A DNA stretch of 64,000 bases from Sternotherus odoratus (GCA_032164245.1 JAVMKO010000006.1:9377001-9441000); one strand, 5' to 3'; positions 46,001 to 57,000 are shown, counted from the stretch's first letter. The notes: a model not told the origin generated them from the letters alone. Made by a program: numbers and translations.

Positions 46001-48307
46001 TATGATCCCCAGATCCCTTTTCACAGTACTCTTTCTTAGACAGTCATTTCCCATTTTGTACATGTGCAACTGATTGCTCCTTCCTAAATGGAGTACTTTG
46101 CATTTGTAAATAGGATGAAATTCAGTAAGGACTTTAGACCATTTCTCCAGTTTGTCTAGATTATTTTGAATTATAATCCTATTCTCCAAACTCTTCCCAA
46201 CATGGTATCTTCTGCAAACTTTATAATTGTACTCTCCAAGCCCTTATTTAAATCAATGATGAAGATATTGAACAGAACTGGACCCAGAACTGATCCCTGC
46301 AGGACCCCATTCGTTATACTCTTCAAGCATAACTGTGAACCACTAATAACTACTCTCTGGGAACTGTTTTCCAACTAGTTATGCACCCACCTTAGAGTAG
46401 CTCTATCTAGGTTGCATTTCCCTAGTTTGTTTATGAGAAGGTTATGCGAGACGGTATCAAAAGCTTAAGTCAAGATATACCATGTCTGCCAAGATATACG
46501 TCTACCTCCTATCCACAAGGCTTGTTACCCTGTCAAAGAAAGCTATCAGGTCAGTTTAACACAGTTTGTTCTTAACAAATCTGTGCTGACTGTTACTTAT
46601 CACCTCATTATCCTCTAGGTGTTTGTAAGTTGCTTAATTATTTGCTCCATTATCTTTCCGGATGCAGAAGTTAAGATGACTAGTCTCTAATTCCCCAGGT
46701 TGTCCTTATTTTCCTTTTTATAGATTGGCACTATAATTTCCAGTCTTCTGGAATCTCTCCCGTCTTCCATGACTTTTCAAAGATAATCGCTAATGGCTCA
46801 GATATCTCCTCAGTCAGCTCCTTGAGTATTCTAGGATGTATTTCATCAGGCCCTGATGACTGGAAGACATCTGACTTGTCTAAGTAATTTTTAATTTGTT
46901 CTTTCCCTATTTTAGTCTCTGATCCTACTTCATTTTCACTGGCATTCACTATGTTAGAGTCCAGTCACCCCCAATCTTCTTGATGAAAATTGAAACAAAG
47001 AAGTAATTAAGCACCTCTGCCATTTCCACATTTTCTGTTGTTTTCTCCTCTTCCCCCCCACACCCCCATTGAGTAATGGGTCTACCCTGTCCTTGGTCTT
47101 CCTCTTGCTTCAAATGTATTTGTAGAATGTTTTCTTGTTATCTCTTATGTTTCTAGATAGTTTGATCTCATTTTGTGCCTTGACCTTTGTAATTTTGTCC
47201 CTACATACACATGTTTATATTCATTCTTTGTAATTTGACCTAATTTCCACTTCTTGTAGGACTTTTTTAAAATTTATTTTTGGATCACGAAAGAGAGAGA
47301 TTTTTCCTGGTTAAGTCAGGGTGGTCTCTTGCCATATTTCCTGTCTTTTCTACACAGTGGGATAGTTTGCTCTTGTGCCCTTAATAATGTTCTTTGAAGA
47401 ACTGCCAACGTTCTTCAATTGTTTTTCCCCTTAGACTTGCTTCCCATGGGATCTTACCTACCAACTCCCTGAGTTTGCTAAAGTCTACCTTCTTGAATTC
47501 CATTGTCTTTATTTTGTTGTTCTCCCTCCTACCATTCCTTAGAATTATGAACTCTACAATTTCATGATCATTTTCACCCAAGCTGCCTTCCACTTTGAAA
47601 GTCTCAATATAGCAGAAAGCCAGCCATTTTAGAGGTCCTGGATCTGCCTAGAATTTTGTTCTGATTTGAGTTTGCACTTCTTTTTCTGTACACAAAAGAT
47701 GTTCATGTAAACATTTGTTCTTGCAAATGTTCATGGAAAGCTAAATTTGGATCTCTTGCCAAATCTGTTTAATCGTGTAACTAGACTTGTTTTGGGCAAA
47801 GTGTAGTTAGTTACAAAGGTTAGAGCATTCGTTGAAAGAACTGAAAGGGGATATCATGTGACTTAAGTTCCTAACCATTCAACTTAAATAATAAATTCCA
47901 AATATTGATTGATGCAATACAACAAATAGATGAAATTTGATTGCACAAAATTTTAATCAATGTTGAATAACTGCCATATTTTTAAAAATTGGGACAACTA
48001 ATGAACAGGAAAAAAAGCTAAATTCTGTTAACAAATTGTTTATGGGTAAATTGACCCCACCCTCCATTAGTCTAGAAGAGTTTTTAAACCAAACATGGCT
48101 GTGTAAATAATTTTTCTGAAACAATGCACTCTTCTCAAAATTGACTTATTTTTTTCATTGTCTTTAAAGGTTGTCTTGGAAACAGAGATCACAAACAAGT
48201 CTGCTTTGAAACTTTATGAAAATCTTGGTTTTGTGCGAGATAAGAGGCTGTTCAGATACTATTTAAATGGAGTTGATGCACTGCGTCTTAAACTGTGGCT
48301 GCGTTAA
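24339..48307 (+). CDS. NAA30: NAA30, N-alpha-acetyltransferase 30 (NatC catalytic subunit), four coding exons
   Basis: The product is the catalytic subunit of NatC, which moves an acetyl group from acetyl-CoA to the N-terminus of nascent proteins beginning Met-Leu, Met-Ile, Met-Phe and similar. It works on ribosomes with NAA35 and NAA38 (family knowledge). Coding exons 24339-25076, 34253-34376, 36756-36811 and 48170-48307 join in phases 0, 1 and 0 to give 351 residues; the mammalian protein is slightly longer. Residues 1-200 are low complexity: Glu tracts at 37-42 and 153-158 and a His-rich run at 55-64. The GNAT domain covers about 203-351. The acetyl-CoA loop RRKGIG is at 283-288, and [12 protein letters not shown] at 316-327 is the usual GNAT C-terminal motif. 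The chosen ATG has G at -3 and +4. The domain is intact and near-identical to what I recall of vertebrate NAA30. Confidence 0.97.
25485..25625. repeat. Palindromic repeat family A, collapsed copy
   Basis: The left half (gaggagtccttgtggcacct ... gggcataaacc) meets a shortened right half (gggttaggtgccacaaggac) through a run of 14 C. It ends with actaacacggctaccactct. The central fold-back is missing, as if deleted between the arms. Confidence 0.75.
26100..26321. mobile_element. Short hAT-type element with perfect 8-bp duplication
   Basis: Ends CAGTGGTCTTCAAAGT and (inward from the other end) CAGCGTCTCTCAAAAAT are inverted copies, flanked by GTCTAGAG at 26092-26099 and 26322-26329. At 222 bp it is an internally deleted, non-coding derivative. 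Confidence 0.8.
27440..28500 (+). pseudogene. Decayed hAT transposase (Buster/SCAND3-ZBED5-like)
   Basis: A 190-codon open stretch at 27533-28105 includes [18 protein letters not shown], which matches the conserved block of hAT transposases related to the domesticated SCAND3/ZBED5/ZBED8 genes. Upstream [15 protein letters not shown] and downstream [18 protein letters not shown] fit the same family in order. After the stop, similarity resumes with frame changes (an RWLSR-like motif near 28190-28215, then [11 protein letters not shown] near 28270). The catalytic region is broken by stops and frameshifts. The family call is from memory of the motif order. Confidence 0.65.
28660..28954 (-). mobile_element. 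LINE (CR1/L3-like) 3' end, antisense
   Basis: Reading on the + strand: aagaatggccacactgggtc, cagagggaatgaacagaa, ctggctaatagccattaatg, atcctccatgaacttatcta. These are complements of the LINE tails at 12700 and 14597-14800. It ends within aaagagttccacagg. Confidence 0.75.
28955..29003. repeat. 49-bp near-perfect hairpin
   Basis: Arms cttgtcatagg and cctatgacaag are exact complements. A second block, agcctgtca and tgacaggct, also pairs exactly. Three-base bulges and a tiny loop separate them. It sits where the LINE fragment stops. Confidence 0.85.
29745..29935 (-). repeat. MIR-like SINE fragment
   Basis: The phrases acttttcagtggggaaaaaa, aattgcccaaaccttcatag and cactgcagagccaggaatag match the antisense MIR body, diverged. 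Confidence 0.5.
30045..30245 (-). repeat. MIR-like SINE, well-preserved antisense copy
   Basis: The phrases ttttacagatggaggaactg, aggcacagagaggctaagtg, atttgcccaagggcagacga and ccctaaccactggaccatcc are the classic antisense MIR sequence. Confidence 0.75.
31366..31880. repeat. GC-rich interspersed repeat, unclassified
   Basis: An isolated GC-rich block in AT-rich intron DNA. It has a short internal inverted pair: gttccccacaagcagcaacc at about 31535-31555 pairs with ggttgctgcttgtggggagc at about 31744-31763. Open frames on both strands are compositional. It is probably a non-autonomous element whose ends I cannot fix. Confidence 0.45.
32244..32455. repeat. Palindromic repeat family A, full copy
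   Basis: The left arm (ccgtggcaccttaaagacta ... gaagcataaacttttgt) is mirrored by the right arm (acaaaagtttatgcttcaat ... gtctttaaggtgccacagg). The tail is aacacggctacctctctgat. The arms are about 75 bases and meet near 32325-32335. Confidence 0.85.
34253..34376 (+). CDS. NAA30: NAA30 coding exon 2
   Basis: Residues 247-287 plus one base, running [14 protein letters not shown] to RRKGIG. It holds the central GNAT beta strands and the acetyl-CoA pyrophosphate-binding loop. The acceptor is tctttaag|gcc and the donor is ttg|gtaag. At 124 bp it is too short and too dependent on splicing to stand out as an open reading frame. It was found by reading the expected protein continuation. Confidence 0.96.
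34377..36755 (+). other. NAA30 intron 2
   Basis: This 2.4-kb intron runs from gtaag to ccag. Its only recognised repeat is the long palindromic copy at 35558-35757; the rest is unique AT-rich sequence. Confidence 0.85.
35558..35757. repeat. Palindromic repeat family A, long near-perfect inverted copy
   Basis: The arm 35561-35642 (gaggaagactttgtagcacc ... gggctatagctcacttcatc) is mirrored by 35646-35725 (aaagtgggctatagcccatg ... gaagtcttcctcgtc). The loop is only a few bases. The tail gatacagactaacacgactg follows. It is the most symmetrical copy in the window. Confidence 0.85.
36756..36811 (+). CDS. NAA30: NAA30 coding exon 3
   Basis: This 56-bp exon completes Gly288 and encodes [18 protein letters not shown], the helix after the acetyl-CoA loop. 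The acceptor is ttttccag|gt and the donor is gatgag|gtaagt. It enters in phase 1 and leaves in phase 0, matching its neighbours. Confidence 0.95.
38471..39174. mobile_element. hAT-type element, 704 bp, perfect 8-bp duplication
   Basis: It starts CAGGGGTGGGGAACC and ends GGTTCCCCACCCCTG, exact inverted ends of 15 bases. ATCTAGTA flanks both sides (38463-38470 and 39175-39182). The interior is over 65% GC with two facing segments around caaagcagtg and cactgctttggggtttcccc (38625-38680). There is no transposase. It is recent enough to keep exact ends. Confidence 0.85.
39185..39385 (-). repeat. MIR-like SINE fragment
   Basis: The phrases tctaggtggggaactgagac, ttttcccaaggtgttacagg and agtgccctaaccatcc are antisense MIR. 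It abuts the hAT at 38471-39174, which inserted at its edge. Confidence 0.6.
39482..39870. mobile_element. hAT-type element, 389 bp
   Basis: Ends are CAGTGATCCCCAACC and GGTTGGGGACCACTG (inverted). Just inside lie cggaccggtactggtccgtgg and the mirrored gaccggtccgcgg. The flanks ccttatcc and gtttatcc are a diverged 8-bp duplication. The interior has short GC-rich direct repeats (ccgcgccgccctcacg) and is non-coding. Confidence 0.75.
41034..41744. mobile_element. Harbinger-like MITE split by a hAT
   Basis: The left end GGCCTTGTCTACACTACC pairs with GGGCCACGTCCACCCTTACC read inward from the right. Internal ctacgtgaataacgtaactg is shared with the element at 3981-4275. Without its 425-bp insert it is about 280 bp. 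The target duplication is no longer clear. Confidence 0.6.
41254..41678. mobile_element. hAT-type element nested in a Harbinger-like MITE
   Basis: It starts CATTGGTTCTCAAAGTGGGG and ends AAAGTTTGAAAAGCACTG, inverted and diverged. The flanks CGCTAAAT (41246-41253) and TGCTAAAT (41679-41686) form an 8-bp duplication with one mismatch. The interior is GC-rich with a degenerate repeated unit (cccctgccg-ggtgggctgcc) and open frames on both strands with no meaning. Confidence 0.75.
43445..43640 (+). repeat. MIR-like SINE, sense copy
   Basis: A tRNA-like head (tggcatagtccagtgacc, then caggtcagggttctgttc) is followed by the core ttcagttttcccatctgtaa and aatggggac. Confidence 0.7.
45346..47630 (-). 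mobile_element. CR1 LINE ORF2 fragment, antisense, decayed
   Basis: On the - strand the order is: an upstream linker at 47593-47381 ([16 protein letters not shown]...[16 protein letters not shown]), the reverse transcriptase start at 46949-46731 ([19 protein letters not shown]), the palm region at 46374-46171 ([18 protein letters not shown] and KFAEDT in place of the catalytic FADDT), a C-terminal part at 46189-45944 ([20 protein letters not shown]) and the 3' end at 45754-45506 ([16 protein letters not shown]). Stops and frameshifts separate them. The endonuclease domain is missing. Confidence 0.88.
45831..45878. repeat. 17-bp perfect inverted repeat inside the CR1
   Basis: tactccagttgaggcct (45831-45847) and aggcctcaactggagta (45862-45878) are exact complements around a 14-base loop. 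One arm is in the element's antisense order and the other reads as sense CR1. Confidence 0.85.
48170..48307 (+). CDS. NAA30: NAA30 coding exon 4, with stop codon
   Basis: Residues 307-351 ([21 protein letters not shown] to LKLWLR), followed by a TAA stop at 48305-48307. The acceptor is tctttaaag|gtt, preceded by a T-rich tract. It supplies the last GNAT strands and the family's C-terminus. Confidence 0.96.
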   Translation, partial: VVLETEITNKSALKLYENLGFVRDKRLFRYYLNGVDALRLKLWLR

Positions 48308-50035
48308 AAGAAACCATCACATCAATCAACTGACTTCCCAACAACACAGAGTTGTCCTTTGCATGCAATGCAATTTGTACAGAATTGCTTTGCAGGTGGA
48401 CTTAGTAATTTCCATGCAGCTCTTATCTGTCAGTGTCTCATTGAGTGTCGCACATATTTGTTGCACTTTGGCATGGCGCGTTTGTTCTGAATTAAAACAG
48501 ATTGTTTCAAACTTCGAATTCTTTTGGTACCAGCAAGATGTGCCAGTTGATAGCCAGGATATGTTCATTCATTTGCAAGTCTACTGACTGTATTACATAC
48601 ATAGTGAACACTTGATCAAAGAAACTGTATGTGGAACGTGACGCTTGGTTCCAGAAAAAAGCCAATGTAGATTGTAAAATTCTATAAGTATACTAACATT
48701 TCATACGAAACTTGCCATAGTTTTCTGGAAAAAAAGGCTTCAATTTTAGGTTTTATTTTCAATATTGAATTTTCCATTCTTAAATATTGGTACCTCAGTG
48801 ATTAGTGAATGAAAACATGTATTGTAGGGTGGGGTGTGTGTTACAATGAGTAACAGTAACAATTAAATTGCGTCTGCCAGTGCCTGTATAGATAAGTATA
48901 TTTGTCTTCACCTCTAATTTTTGAGTGCATGCTTTTTTTTTTTCTTTTACTTTTTTCAATTGTCTTTGCAAGCAAACTTCTGCTTTTATTTAAATTCTGA
49001 ATTTGATAATAAATTATTTCAGATTTTTATAATTTGGATACTTCTCCCAGAAAAGGGCTTGGAAAGCCCTTCTCTTCTTATAGCAAGAAGTGTTAAGCTA
49101 TTTTGAAAAACCTTGAGTAGCTGCTAAAAAAAATATATATATTAAAAAAAAAAAAAAAAGAACCTGATGTCACCAGTAAATCTCTGCTGGTTTTGGATGC
49201 ACTTTTTCTTTAAAAGAGGGATTTTTAAAAAAATATAGAAAATTAATGTAAATTGGTATGATTTTATTTAATCAAATTATTGCTAGAAGCTCTGAAGAAC
49301 AGCTGTTTTAAAATAGAACAATTTTTTCACTTTGATTTGGATTCAGATTGCTTTGCTTCAGTGTTCTAAAATGCTTCAATCTTCAGTTCTTGATCGTTGA
49401 AATAAATGTCAAGGTGTATTGTATCCATTTTTAGCTGCTCTCACCTTCTCAAAACTTATTTGAGATAAGTTATTGGGGGGCCAGGGATTCTTCCCCTCCC
49501 CTCTACCCCTTTAAAATAAACGTAGCAGGGAAGGGACTTCCCTTTTCTTAAATGGGATACATAGGTCTTACCAAAAGCAGTCAGCTTGTTCAGCAGTAAT
49601 GCTGTGTTTATGGTCTCCTGATTGACCAGTGTGATGAATAACACAATCCATTTATAAAGTTGATTTCATCTTGGGGAAAAAAGGTAACGGTTTATTTATA
49701 TAAGTGGAAGAACCTAGGCAACCCATGAAAAAAGGATGAACTCCCAATGAGTCTGCTGTTTTGTACTGAGTGTAATCTTCAGATTTGCCTTATTACACTG
49801 TGTTTTTAGGGTTTGGTTAGAGTCATGTTTTTTAATTGTTATAATTACTGTACATTAAAAAACCCTACCTCCTGTAACGTTTGGAAAAGATCACATTGCA
49901 GGAAAACTGGATTTAAAGGAAAGCCAGCCTTATTTTGCACAGACGAACGTTCACATGGTGACAGGCATTTCTCACCATGTACAAATTGTGAATTGTATTT
50001 GAAAATAAAGATTTTTTTAAATTAAAATTGGCACT
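48308..50035 (+). other. NAA30 3' UTR with candidate poly(A) signals
   Basis: AT-rich sequence with no recognised repeat follows the stop codon. AATAAA hexamers occur at 49008-49013, 49401-49406 and 50004-50009. The last is followed within about 30-60 bases by GT-rich sequence and is the most plausible end of a long form. A 15-20 base poly(A) run at about 49143 could cause internal priming of cDNA. Alternative ends are likely but not proven. Confidence 0.6.
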
Positions 50036-53000
50036 TGGAAGTTCTCTGCTTGTGGACACCATTTGTGCTTCTCACTTTTTCCATTTCTAAAATGAAATGA
50101 ATCCTCTAAAACGGTGCCAGAATCAATGTAAACTGAAGACTCTTATTTACAGAACAGGTATGTTATGATCAGCGGCAGAGCATGTTTCCACCATACTGCC
50201 CTGAAGTGTAATTTATGCTTGTTCTGATTCAAAAACTTCTAGGGATAAGAATATTGTTGACTCTGCTCAATCAATCATTGCTTGGCCTCTTGTGAATATA
50301 CTGTCAATAGGTGCCAATTGTAGTTAAGATTTCAGTTATATGAACTTCATTCCACTAGAAACTGAACCTTCACCACAAACTTACTTCCCATAGGTGTTTT
50401 GGTGTCCTTTCAAATGGTAACTGCTTTGGTTCATTTGGCACTAATGATCCAGAGAGGAGATACTTCATGTCCTGTTACCAACTGTTGGAGACTATGCAGG
50501 GGATCCAGTGGTGGAAATTGCAAACCAATCTGTCTTGCTTCCTTGCTTAAAAAACAGCAGAAGAGAAGTCCTTTGCTGGTTCAAATCTGAAAACACCTAC
50601 TCTTTAAATATTAAAAGCAGATTATAACCTAGCTTACAAAAGCTCATACAAGCTGTTGCACAAATACCACTTTTGAGCAAAATTCAAATACAATTCAGTC
50701 TAGCCGTGGCAAGAAGTGGTTCTCACCATGCAAACTTTCAGAATGCTGAGCAAAATGGGTGCAACTTTCTTTTAAGAGTGCTGTCTACAATAGTCTAATA
50801 TTGCTACTGTATTGCACAGAGCTCGCTACGGAAGATACTGAAGCTGTACACATTGGTATACAAAAACTGGTATAGTCTCACTTTTGTTGCAGAGGGTGGG
50901 ATGTCCTGAATTTGCGACAAGGTGAGACTCACTAACATGAAAACAATTCAAATAGTACTTCAAATAGAATCTAGCAAAAAAAAAGAAGGTATAATCAGGG
51001 TTTCTTGGCGTTCTTTGTCGCCAAGACATGCTCCCTGCCCCTTTTTGCATTGACAAATCTAAACTAAGGAGGTGATATTTGAGTCACTTTTATGTTTAAC
51101 TTTATATTGCCTGAAATACTGCTATTGGCTGACCTCAGAGATGTGTGCATTACAATGCTTAAAAGGGGGGGGGGAAAGTGATGACTACCAGGTTCACCGC
51201 TATTCTCATTGGCATTGCAAAGCGCATCCTAGTTTCAGTGCACCACAGGACATCGCTAAAGTTGAGTGCTAAGTTACAAGGTTTTCAGGTTTTGTAGAAA
51301 TGCAACCATAACTTATGTTGGAGTTCAAGGATGAGGTGGGTAGCTAAAAAAATATCAAGTGTGTCTCAAAATATTGGACTGCTGTTTTGAGTGGATTATG
51401 TCCTATCCTTGATCCTTTGGCAAGAACAAGAACCAGTGGGGTTATGGAATGTGCAAGCTGTCTAAATAAGATGCAGTCAAATAAAATATGGTTAAGTTGT
51501 TTATGCATTGCCTTTTAAATGCATGTTTTAATGTTCTAGTTTGATTACTTTATATTGCCAGTAAAAACATACATAATTGTGTGGTTTTTACTTTCTCAGA
51601 GGATGAATGGAGAAATATTAGAAAGTGAAAACTGTCTGTACTCTTCACCCCTTCATACAGCGATACGTGTTTGATTTCTATATCTAGTTCAGAATCATGT
51701 TAAATATTATTTATATGAGCTTCATTTCTACGGATGGACTAAAGCATGTGATTGTTTGCATTATGCATCAATTAGAGGAGACTGGCAACCTGTGTGCCTA
51801 ACCCTACAAGGTGCCAAAGGTATTCCATCAAGTAATAAGAGCAGTTGGCTCCTATTGAAATAAACAGGAGTTCAGGGCCATCAATAGCCTGTTCAAGGGC
51901 ACTAAGGGCCTGGTTTGTTAGAGGTGCCGAAACACACAGATTAGCACCATGTGATATTTTCAGAAGTGCCATGGCACCCAACTCCCACTAGGTGGCCTTT
52001 CAAAAGGGCCTTACTCCCATGGAAATTAGGCATTTAAGCACTTTTGAAAATAGCAGTAGACACCAAAGGATGTCAATACTTTTTCTAAAATCTGGCCATA
52101 TAAGTAACTTGCAAGATTTGGCCGTATGTTTGTAAGGGATACAACACAACTGAGATGAACTTGTTTATATCTTGAATTTCTGATCAGCTGACATCAGCTC
52201 TCTACTCCAAGCTGTCTTCCAGCTAGATTCAGAACCTGTTGGTTCTGAGGACATCAGAGTCACCAAAACGAAATGGAGCAGGAATGGTGGTAATCTTTCT
52301 CTAGGAGTATTCTGCTACTAGAAAATATTTTGTGCAAATGGAAAAACTTTTTCCAGCACAGCTCTTTTCGTGTATCATGTGGTAAAGCAGTGTGGCAGAA
52401 ACTGGCCGAGAGCATTGCTACTGCCTATGTTCCTCAGCTTTCTCTTGAATTCTGGGCAAGATGTGGATTTAAATGTTGTTTTCTTGTTTTGTGCTGCAAT
52501 GTATTCCTGCTGTGAATACATACAGTTAATATATGTAGGCCAAAATAGGTTTGGAGAGATCCAGATGCTTTGGATTTTCAACCTATGACATTGGGAAATG
52601 AATCGGCTGTAGCTGAAGACAGCTTTCAGTACTCTGGCAAATATTTTTATGACTGGAATGCTTTTAAGAAATATATTGTGTTAATTTAACCCACATAAAT
52701 CTACCACAATGATCTTGATTTGGGAGCCTTTAGTTTCCCTAAACGTATAGTGCTGTAGTAGCTGACCTATAAATAATGGAGGAAATACCTCCCTGCCTGT
52801 CCAAATGCTTTGGGTGTGGAAGGAGAAATTCTGTCTCCCTATGAGCATGCTTTGAAGGGAAGACAAGGAATTGTCTTGGTGGCACAGTTTTTCCTTTGCC
52901 TTCTCTGTGGTGTTGGGCTCGGTGTAGGAGTAAGTGGGTGAAAGTATATGGCCTGTGTTTTAAACAGGAAGCCAGATTAGACCAAATCTAAGGCAGTGGC

Positions 53001-53136
53001 CCTACCTGGATGGAGCTCTGGTGGGCAGGAGAATCAGATAGTGGAGTAGGAGACAGTGTCTTCCTTAAACCTGTGTCACGGAATGCTGATCAGTAATCCA
53101 TTATTCTACCTGGCTAGGATACCATTTGATATAGTA
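50036..53136. other. Downstream flank of NAA30, nothing firm
   Basis: AT-rich. AATAAA-like hexamers recur (for example near 51480), so a longer 3' UTR is possible. At about 51780-52060 phrases such as cttaggtgg, attaggcatttaagcacttt and tgaaaatagc resemble an old interspersed repeat common in turtles, but I cannot name it. No exon was recognised. Confidence 0.35.
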
Positions 53137-53320
53137 GAATCGTAGAAATATGAGACCAGAGCCCTTCACCGAAGCAGGACCAAGTTAACCTAAACCATCC
53201 CTGACTGGTTGTCCAACCTGTTGTTCAAAACCTCCAGCAATGGGGATTCCACATCCTCCCTTGGAAGTCTGTCCCAGAGCATAACTACTATTGCAGTTAG
53301 AAAATTTTTCTTTAATGTAC
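53137..53320 (-). mobile_element. CR1 3' end, antisense
   Basis: Starting with tagaatcgtagaaatatgag and continuing ccatccctgactggttgtcc, aacctccagcaatggggatt and cacatcctcccttgg, this is the antisense 3' tail of a CR1, truncated. Confidence 0.75.
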
Positions 53321-56300
53321 AAGAAAAAATATTTTCACTTAATTCACTGAATCTGCAGAAATTGTGAAGGCATAACTGATAACAGATTTTGCTTGTTCTT
53401 TACAGTTCAACTCAACAGTAAGCTTTCACAAATTTCTGCTGGCTTGATTGTCAGCAGTCTAAGATTTCTCCACTTGCTAGTTATGCTACAGGTTTCTGGA
53501 TGTGGTTGAAAAAAAGCTGTAGGCATGATATGCTTACAAACTCATGGGGGTTGATAGTGGCCTTTTACCTCATGAGAAGTGGGAGATTATATCAATGAGT
53601 AATTTAGAAAGTGGCCGGATCCTAGTGCCCAGAAAACCCATATCCCAGCTTGTGTGTGGTTACTCACCTGAGTAAGATTATCAGGGTCATGCCTCTAGTT
53701 TTCATTTGCCCACATCATACAGTTACCTCATAATTGTGCCAAATACAATATTACCATACTAACAGTCTCGTGAGGCGCCCATAAGTTATACAAGTAGCTG
53801 CACACGAGGGTTGAGAGGTTTTGGAACAGTTTAGTGTAGGGAAGGGAATCTTTCCTAGCACCGCTTTACCTGAAGCCTGGCTCTAGCTGTAGCCAGCGTT
53901 CTTAGTGCTTGTGAAAAGCGAGATGTTCAAGTAGTTTTTCCTACTTCAAAAATGGTTAATGGTTTGCCTTTACTCTTTCAGAGGAGAGTTTAGTACTCAC
54001 TCCCATCTACCAAAAATTGGAGTGGCTTCAAAGTTTTGTATTCCTGGGGATGTTTCATGGGGCAGAATGTTTGTAAACCACAAAACTCCTCTTAGAGATC
54101 ACCTTGTGACGTGCACTGCATCCCATTCCCCAATTTTCTAAGCTTTAATCATAGGTGGTTTTTATCACCCATCTATTCCTCCCTTGGCATAGCTATTAGT
54201 CATCCTATTATCACATAATGACAGGAAAAATAATAAGTCTTGTTACTCCTACCCTCTTTCCACCATCCCTGCTAATGGGGTTTGTCTGACGGATGCTGCT
54301 TAGATCTCCAGTCTCCAGCAGGTGGAGATAGGTCACAGGCTTAACTAGACCGGGTTTTATGAGTCTTGTAGTTTATATTGTGGTAGTGTCCAGGGCCCCC
54401 ACATTTGAAGTGCTTTACAAGCATCAAACAAAGACAGCTCTCTTGCTTCAAAGAGTTTTACAACTAGAGCCCATTTAAAAAATTGAAATTTTGATGGGAC
54501 TTTTTGTCAAAAATTGAATTTTGGCTGGGAAAAAGGGTTAACATTTTAGTAAAAGCTTGATCCCAGCTGTAAACCTGGTGGTAAAAGTTTGACACCCAAA
54601 AAGGACAACATTTTGTGATGCATTTAGACTCATTTTTTACCTGTATTGTTAAAGAAGGTCAGGATGTAACAAGTTGGAACAGAGAGCAAGCAGAGGAGGG
54701 GACGGTGATAGGAATACAAAATTGTATATACTTGCTAAATGTACAACTTGGCATCTTCAGAGTAACTTCTTTCCACGTTTTCCCTGCATTAAGAGACAAA
54801 TGAACAAGAGATAACGAGTCAACTTCATAGCAATTCTCATTCGGTAGTCTGCCATGGCCATCCTAGTAGAGGTGAAGCTTGAGAAGGAATTTCAAGGGAA
54901 ACATGATAATAGCTTTGATAAGGTAAGATTATTTTATGCAAAGCGAAGGTTGTTATTCTCAACATTGCCAAAGACAGTATGATTTGAGCGACCAATGTTG
55001 TACGTTAACATGATGATAAAATGTCCTCTCTCTTGAAAACACAGCCCCATGATTTCATTTCAAATATAACTCCGCGGAGAGTTGCTAGATCTACTGTCCA
55101 CGTACAAGCAATTTTTGTCACGCTGTTTCTAACAGGAAGCTAATCAGATGCTCTCTATTGCGAGTTCCTGTGGCTCCCCAAGAGGATAGGAACAGAGTAA
55201 AGGGAAAATAAGAATCAGGCCCTCGGTGTTCAAAAGACTCCATGAGCTTGGGGTATGTGATGGGAATAGTCGGTGTCATTTCAGAATGTGGGTAAATTTT
55301 ACTTTTAGCACATTGGTTTGAATTGTAAGAGCTAATATTTAAATTACACATCCCTAGGACAAATTAAGGGCCCCATCCTGCAAACTGTTCTGTGCCTGCA
55401 CAGATTTCCACTGGAATCAGTGGGGCTCGAGACTGCACAGAGTAGCTTCCAAGATAAGGGCCTAAAGCTTCCATTTATTACCCAGTGTTGCAGCAAATGT
55501 GGTTTGAAATTAAACTCTAGAAGTTAATGTTTTGTAAATCTTAATATGTAGCATATTTTATGTAGGATGGAACTGGACTCATTTGGAGCCTCTGGGCTGG
55601 CTGCTAAGTGTCTTAGGGTATGTGTGAGTGAATTTTGAGGACTACATTGCATTTTATAGATGGAAGTAAGACACTTAATTTCTTGGCGGCAGATGCCCTT
55701 GCTAGATAGTTAAATTCACTTCGCAGCCATGTCTTCTTGCTTCAGCTTCAATCAGTGAAATGTGTTGTGATAAATTCAGAATTGGAGCTGAAATCCCTGG
55801 CTGGCACAAAGTGCAGCTGTGACGCTAGCTTGCTGGAGCTGGTTAACTGAACTAGCATCACTTGAGACAGTGAGACAAGCTACAAACAGCAGTCAAAGAA
55901 AATTTCTGCAAGTGTGCACAGCCGCCTTCTGTAGTTGTATGAACCCAGCATAGCCTTGGAGAGGGAAAAGTGGCATGTTATATTAAGTAGTCAGGACAGG
56001 GAAGTGCCAAAAAGGGAAGCTCTTCACCTTATGCTTGATTGACAAATTTCCCTTTTCCTTTTCAATCTCTGGACCATCATTGCAGAAAACAATTGGGCAA
56101 TTTCATATATAAGACAATAAATGGGGTATGTATAATGCATTGACTATAAATATGCCTCTGCATTATACTCCATATTAAGACCAAGCTTAAAGCCCACTAT
56201 ATATTCCCAGTGAAACAAATCTTCTCTTAAACTAGGTTGAAATGTTCTGATGTTCATTGGAATGTAAAACTTTGACATTTGGATTTTGATCAAGTAGAGG

Positions 56301-57000
56301 AGAGCTTTTTACTGCTTGCTAAAATGCTGCTGTTCTCCATGAAATTGTCCCTTCAGATCTCTGCTCTGAGGTACGCAGAAAAATGTTTAGTTTTGAAAAT
56401 GTTTTCCAGTTTTCAGACAACTTTCAAAGTCAGACATTTAGAAATAAAGTAAAAAAATGGGGAACATTTTAAATATTTTTGTCAATTTCAGTCACTTCCC
56501 ATCTCCTACCCTGCTCGCCACCTGTCCCCTATTTTCCAGCCAGCTGTGATATTTGGAGAACAAGTTACTGAATTGCAGGCTTCCTTTGTTTAGATAAAAA
56601 TTTGGGGATTTGTTTCAGCAGCAGATTTCTTGTTTGAAATCAAAATGCACGTCTTAAGGTTCTTATAGCCTCGACCTCGTCTAGGGAAACCTTCGTGCCC
56701 AAAGCTGCCGCCTTATCTGTGAGTATGGAATCTATAAATCCTGCCAGGCAATTCAACTAAAGTGCCGTCTCTGTGATATATTCCCACTTCTCCTTTATTT
56801 CTTTGGAAGTCCTTCTGTGATTGCTCCGCACTGTTTGGGTACTGCAAGGAGTGGGTTTGGAGCTGGGAGAGACAGATGCTGTCCATGCCTTGAACTTATG
56901 GAAAATCCTGAGCAGTCAGCATGAACTTGAATTTAATCAAATCAGCATCAACTTGATAAGAGCAAATATTTAAAGCTTCCACTTTAAGAGGAAGTTGGGA
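53321..57000. other. Intergenic sequence with an L2/MIR tail
   Basis: At 54360-54475 the sequence gtccagggcccccacatttg ... gtgctttacaagcatc ... agagttttacaa matches the antisense form of the tail seen near 20020-20110. At about 55370-55460 there is a diverged repeat with catcctgcaaactgttctgt. The rest is unassigned. Confidence 0.4.

Larger units (their letters stand above)
36812..48169 (+). other. NAA30 intron 3
   Basis: This 11.4-kb intron runs from gtaag to aaag. It holds two hAT elements 307 bp apart, a nested hAT in a Harbinger-like element, two MIR fragments and an antisense CR1. There is a short AAAT microsatellite at about 37807-37830 followed by a CT and poly-C tract near 37853-37880. 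Regions 36812-38460, 39880-41030, 41750-43440 and 43640-45340 show no recognised feature. Confidence 0.85.
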
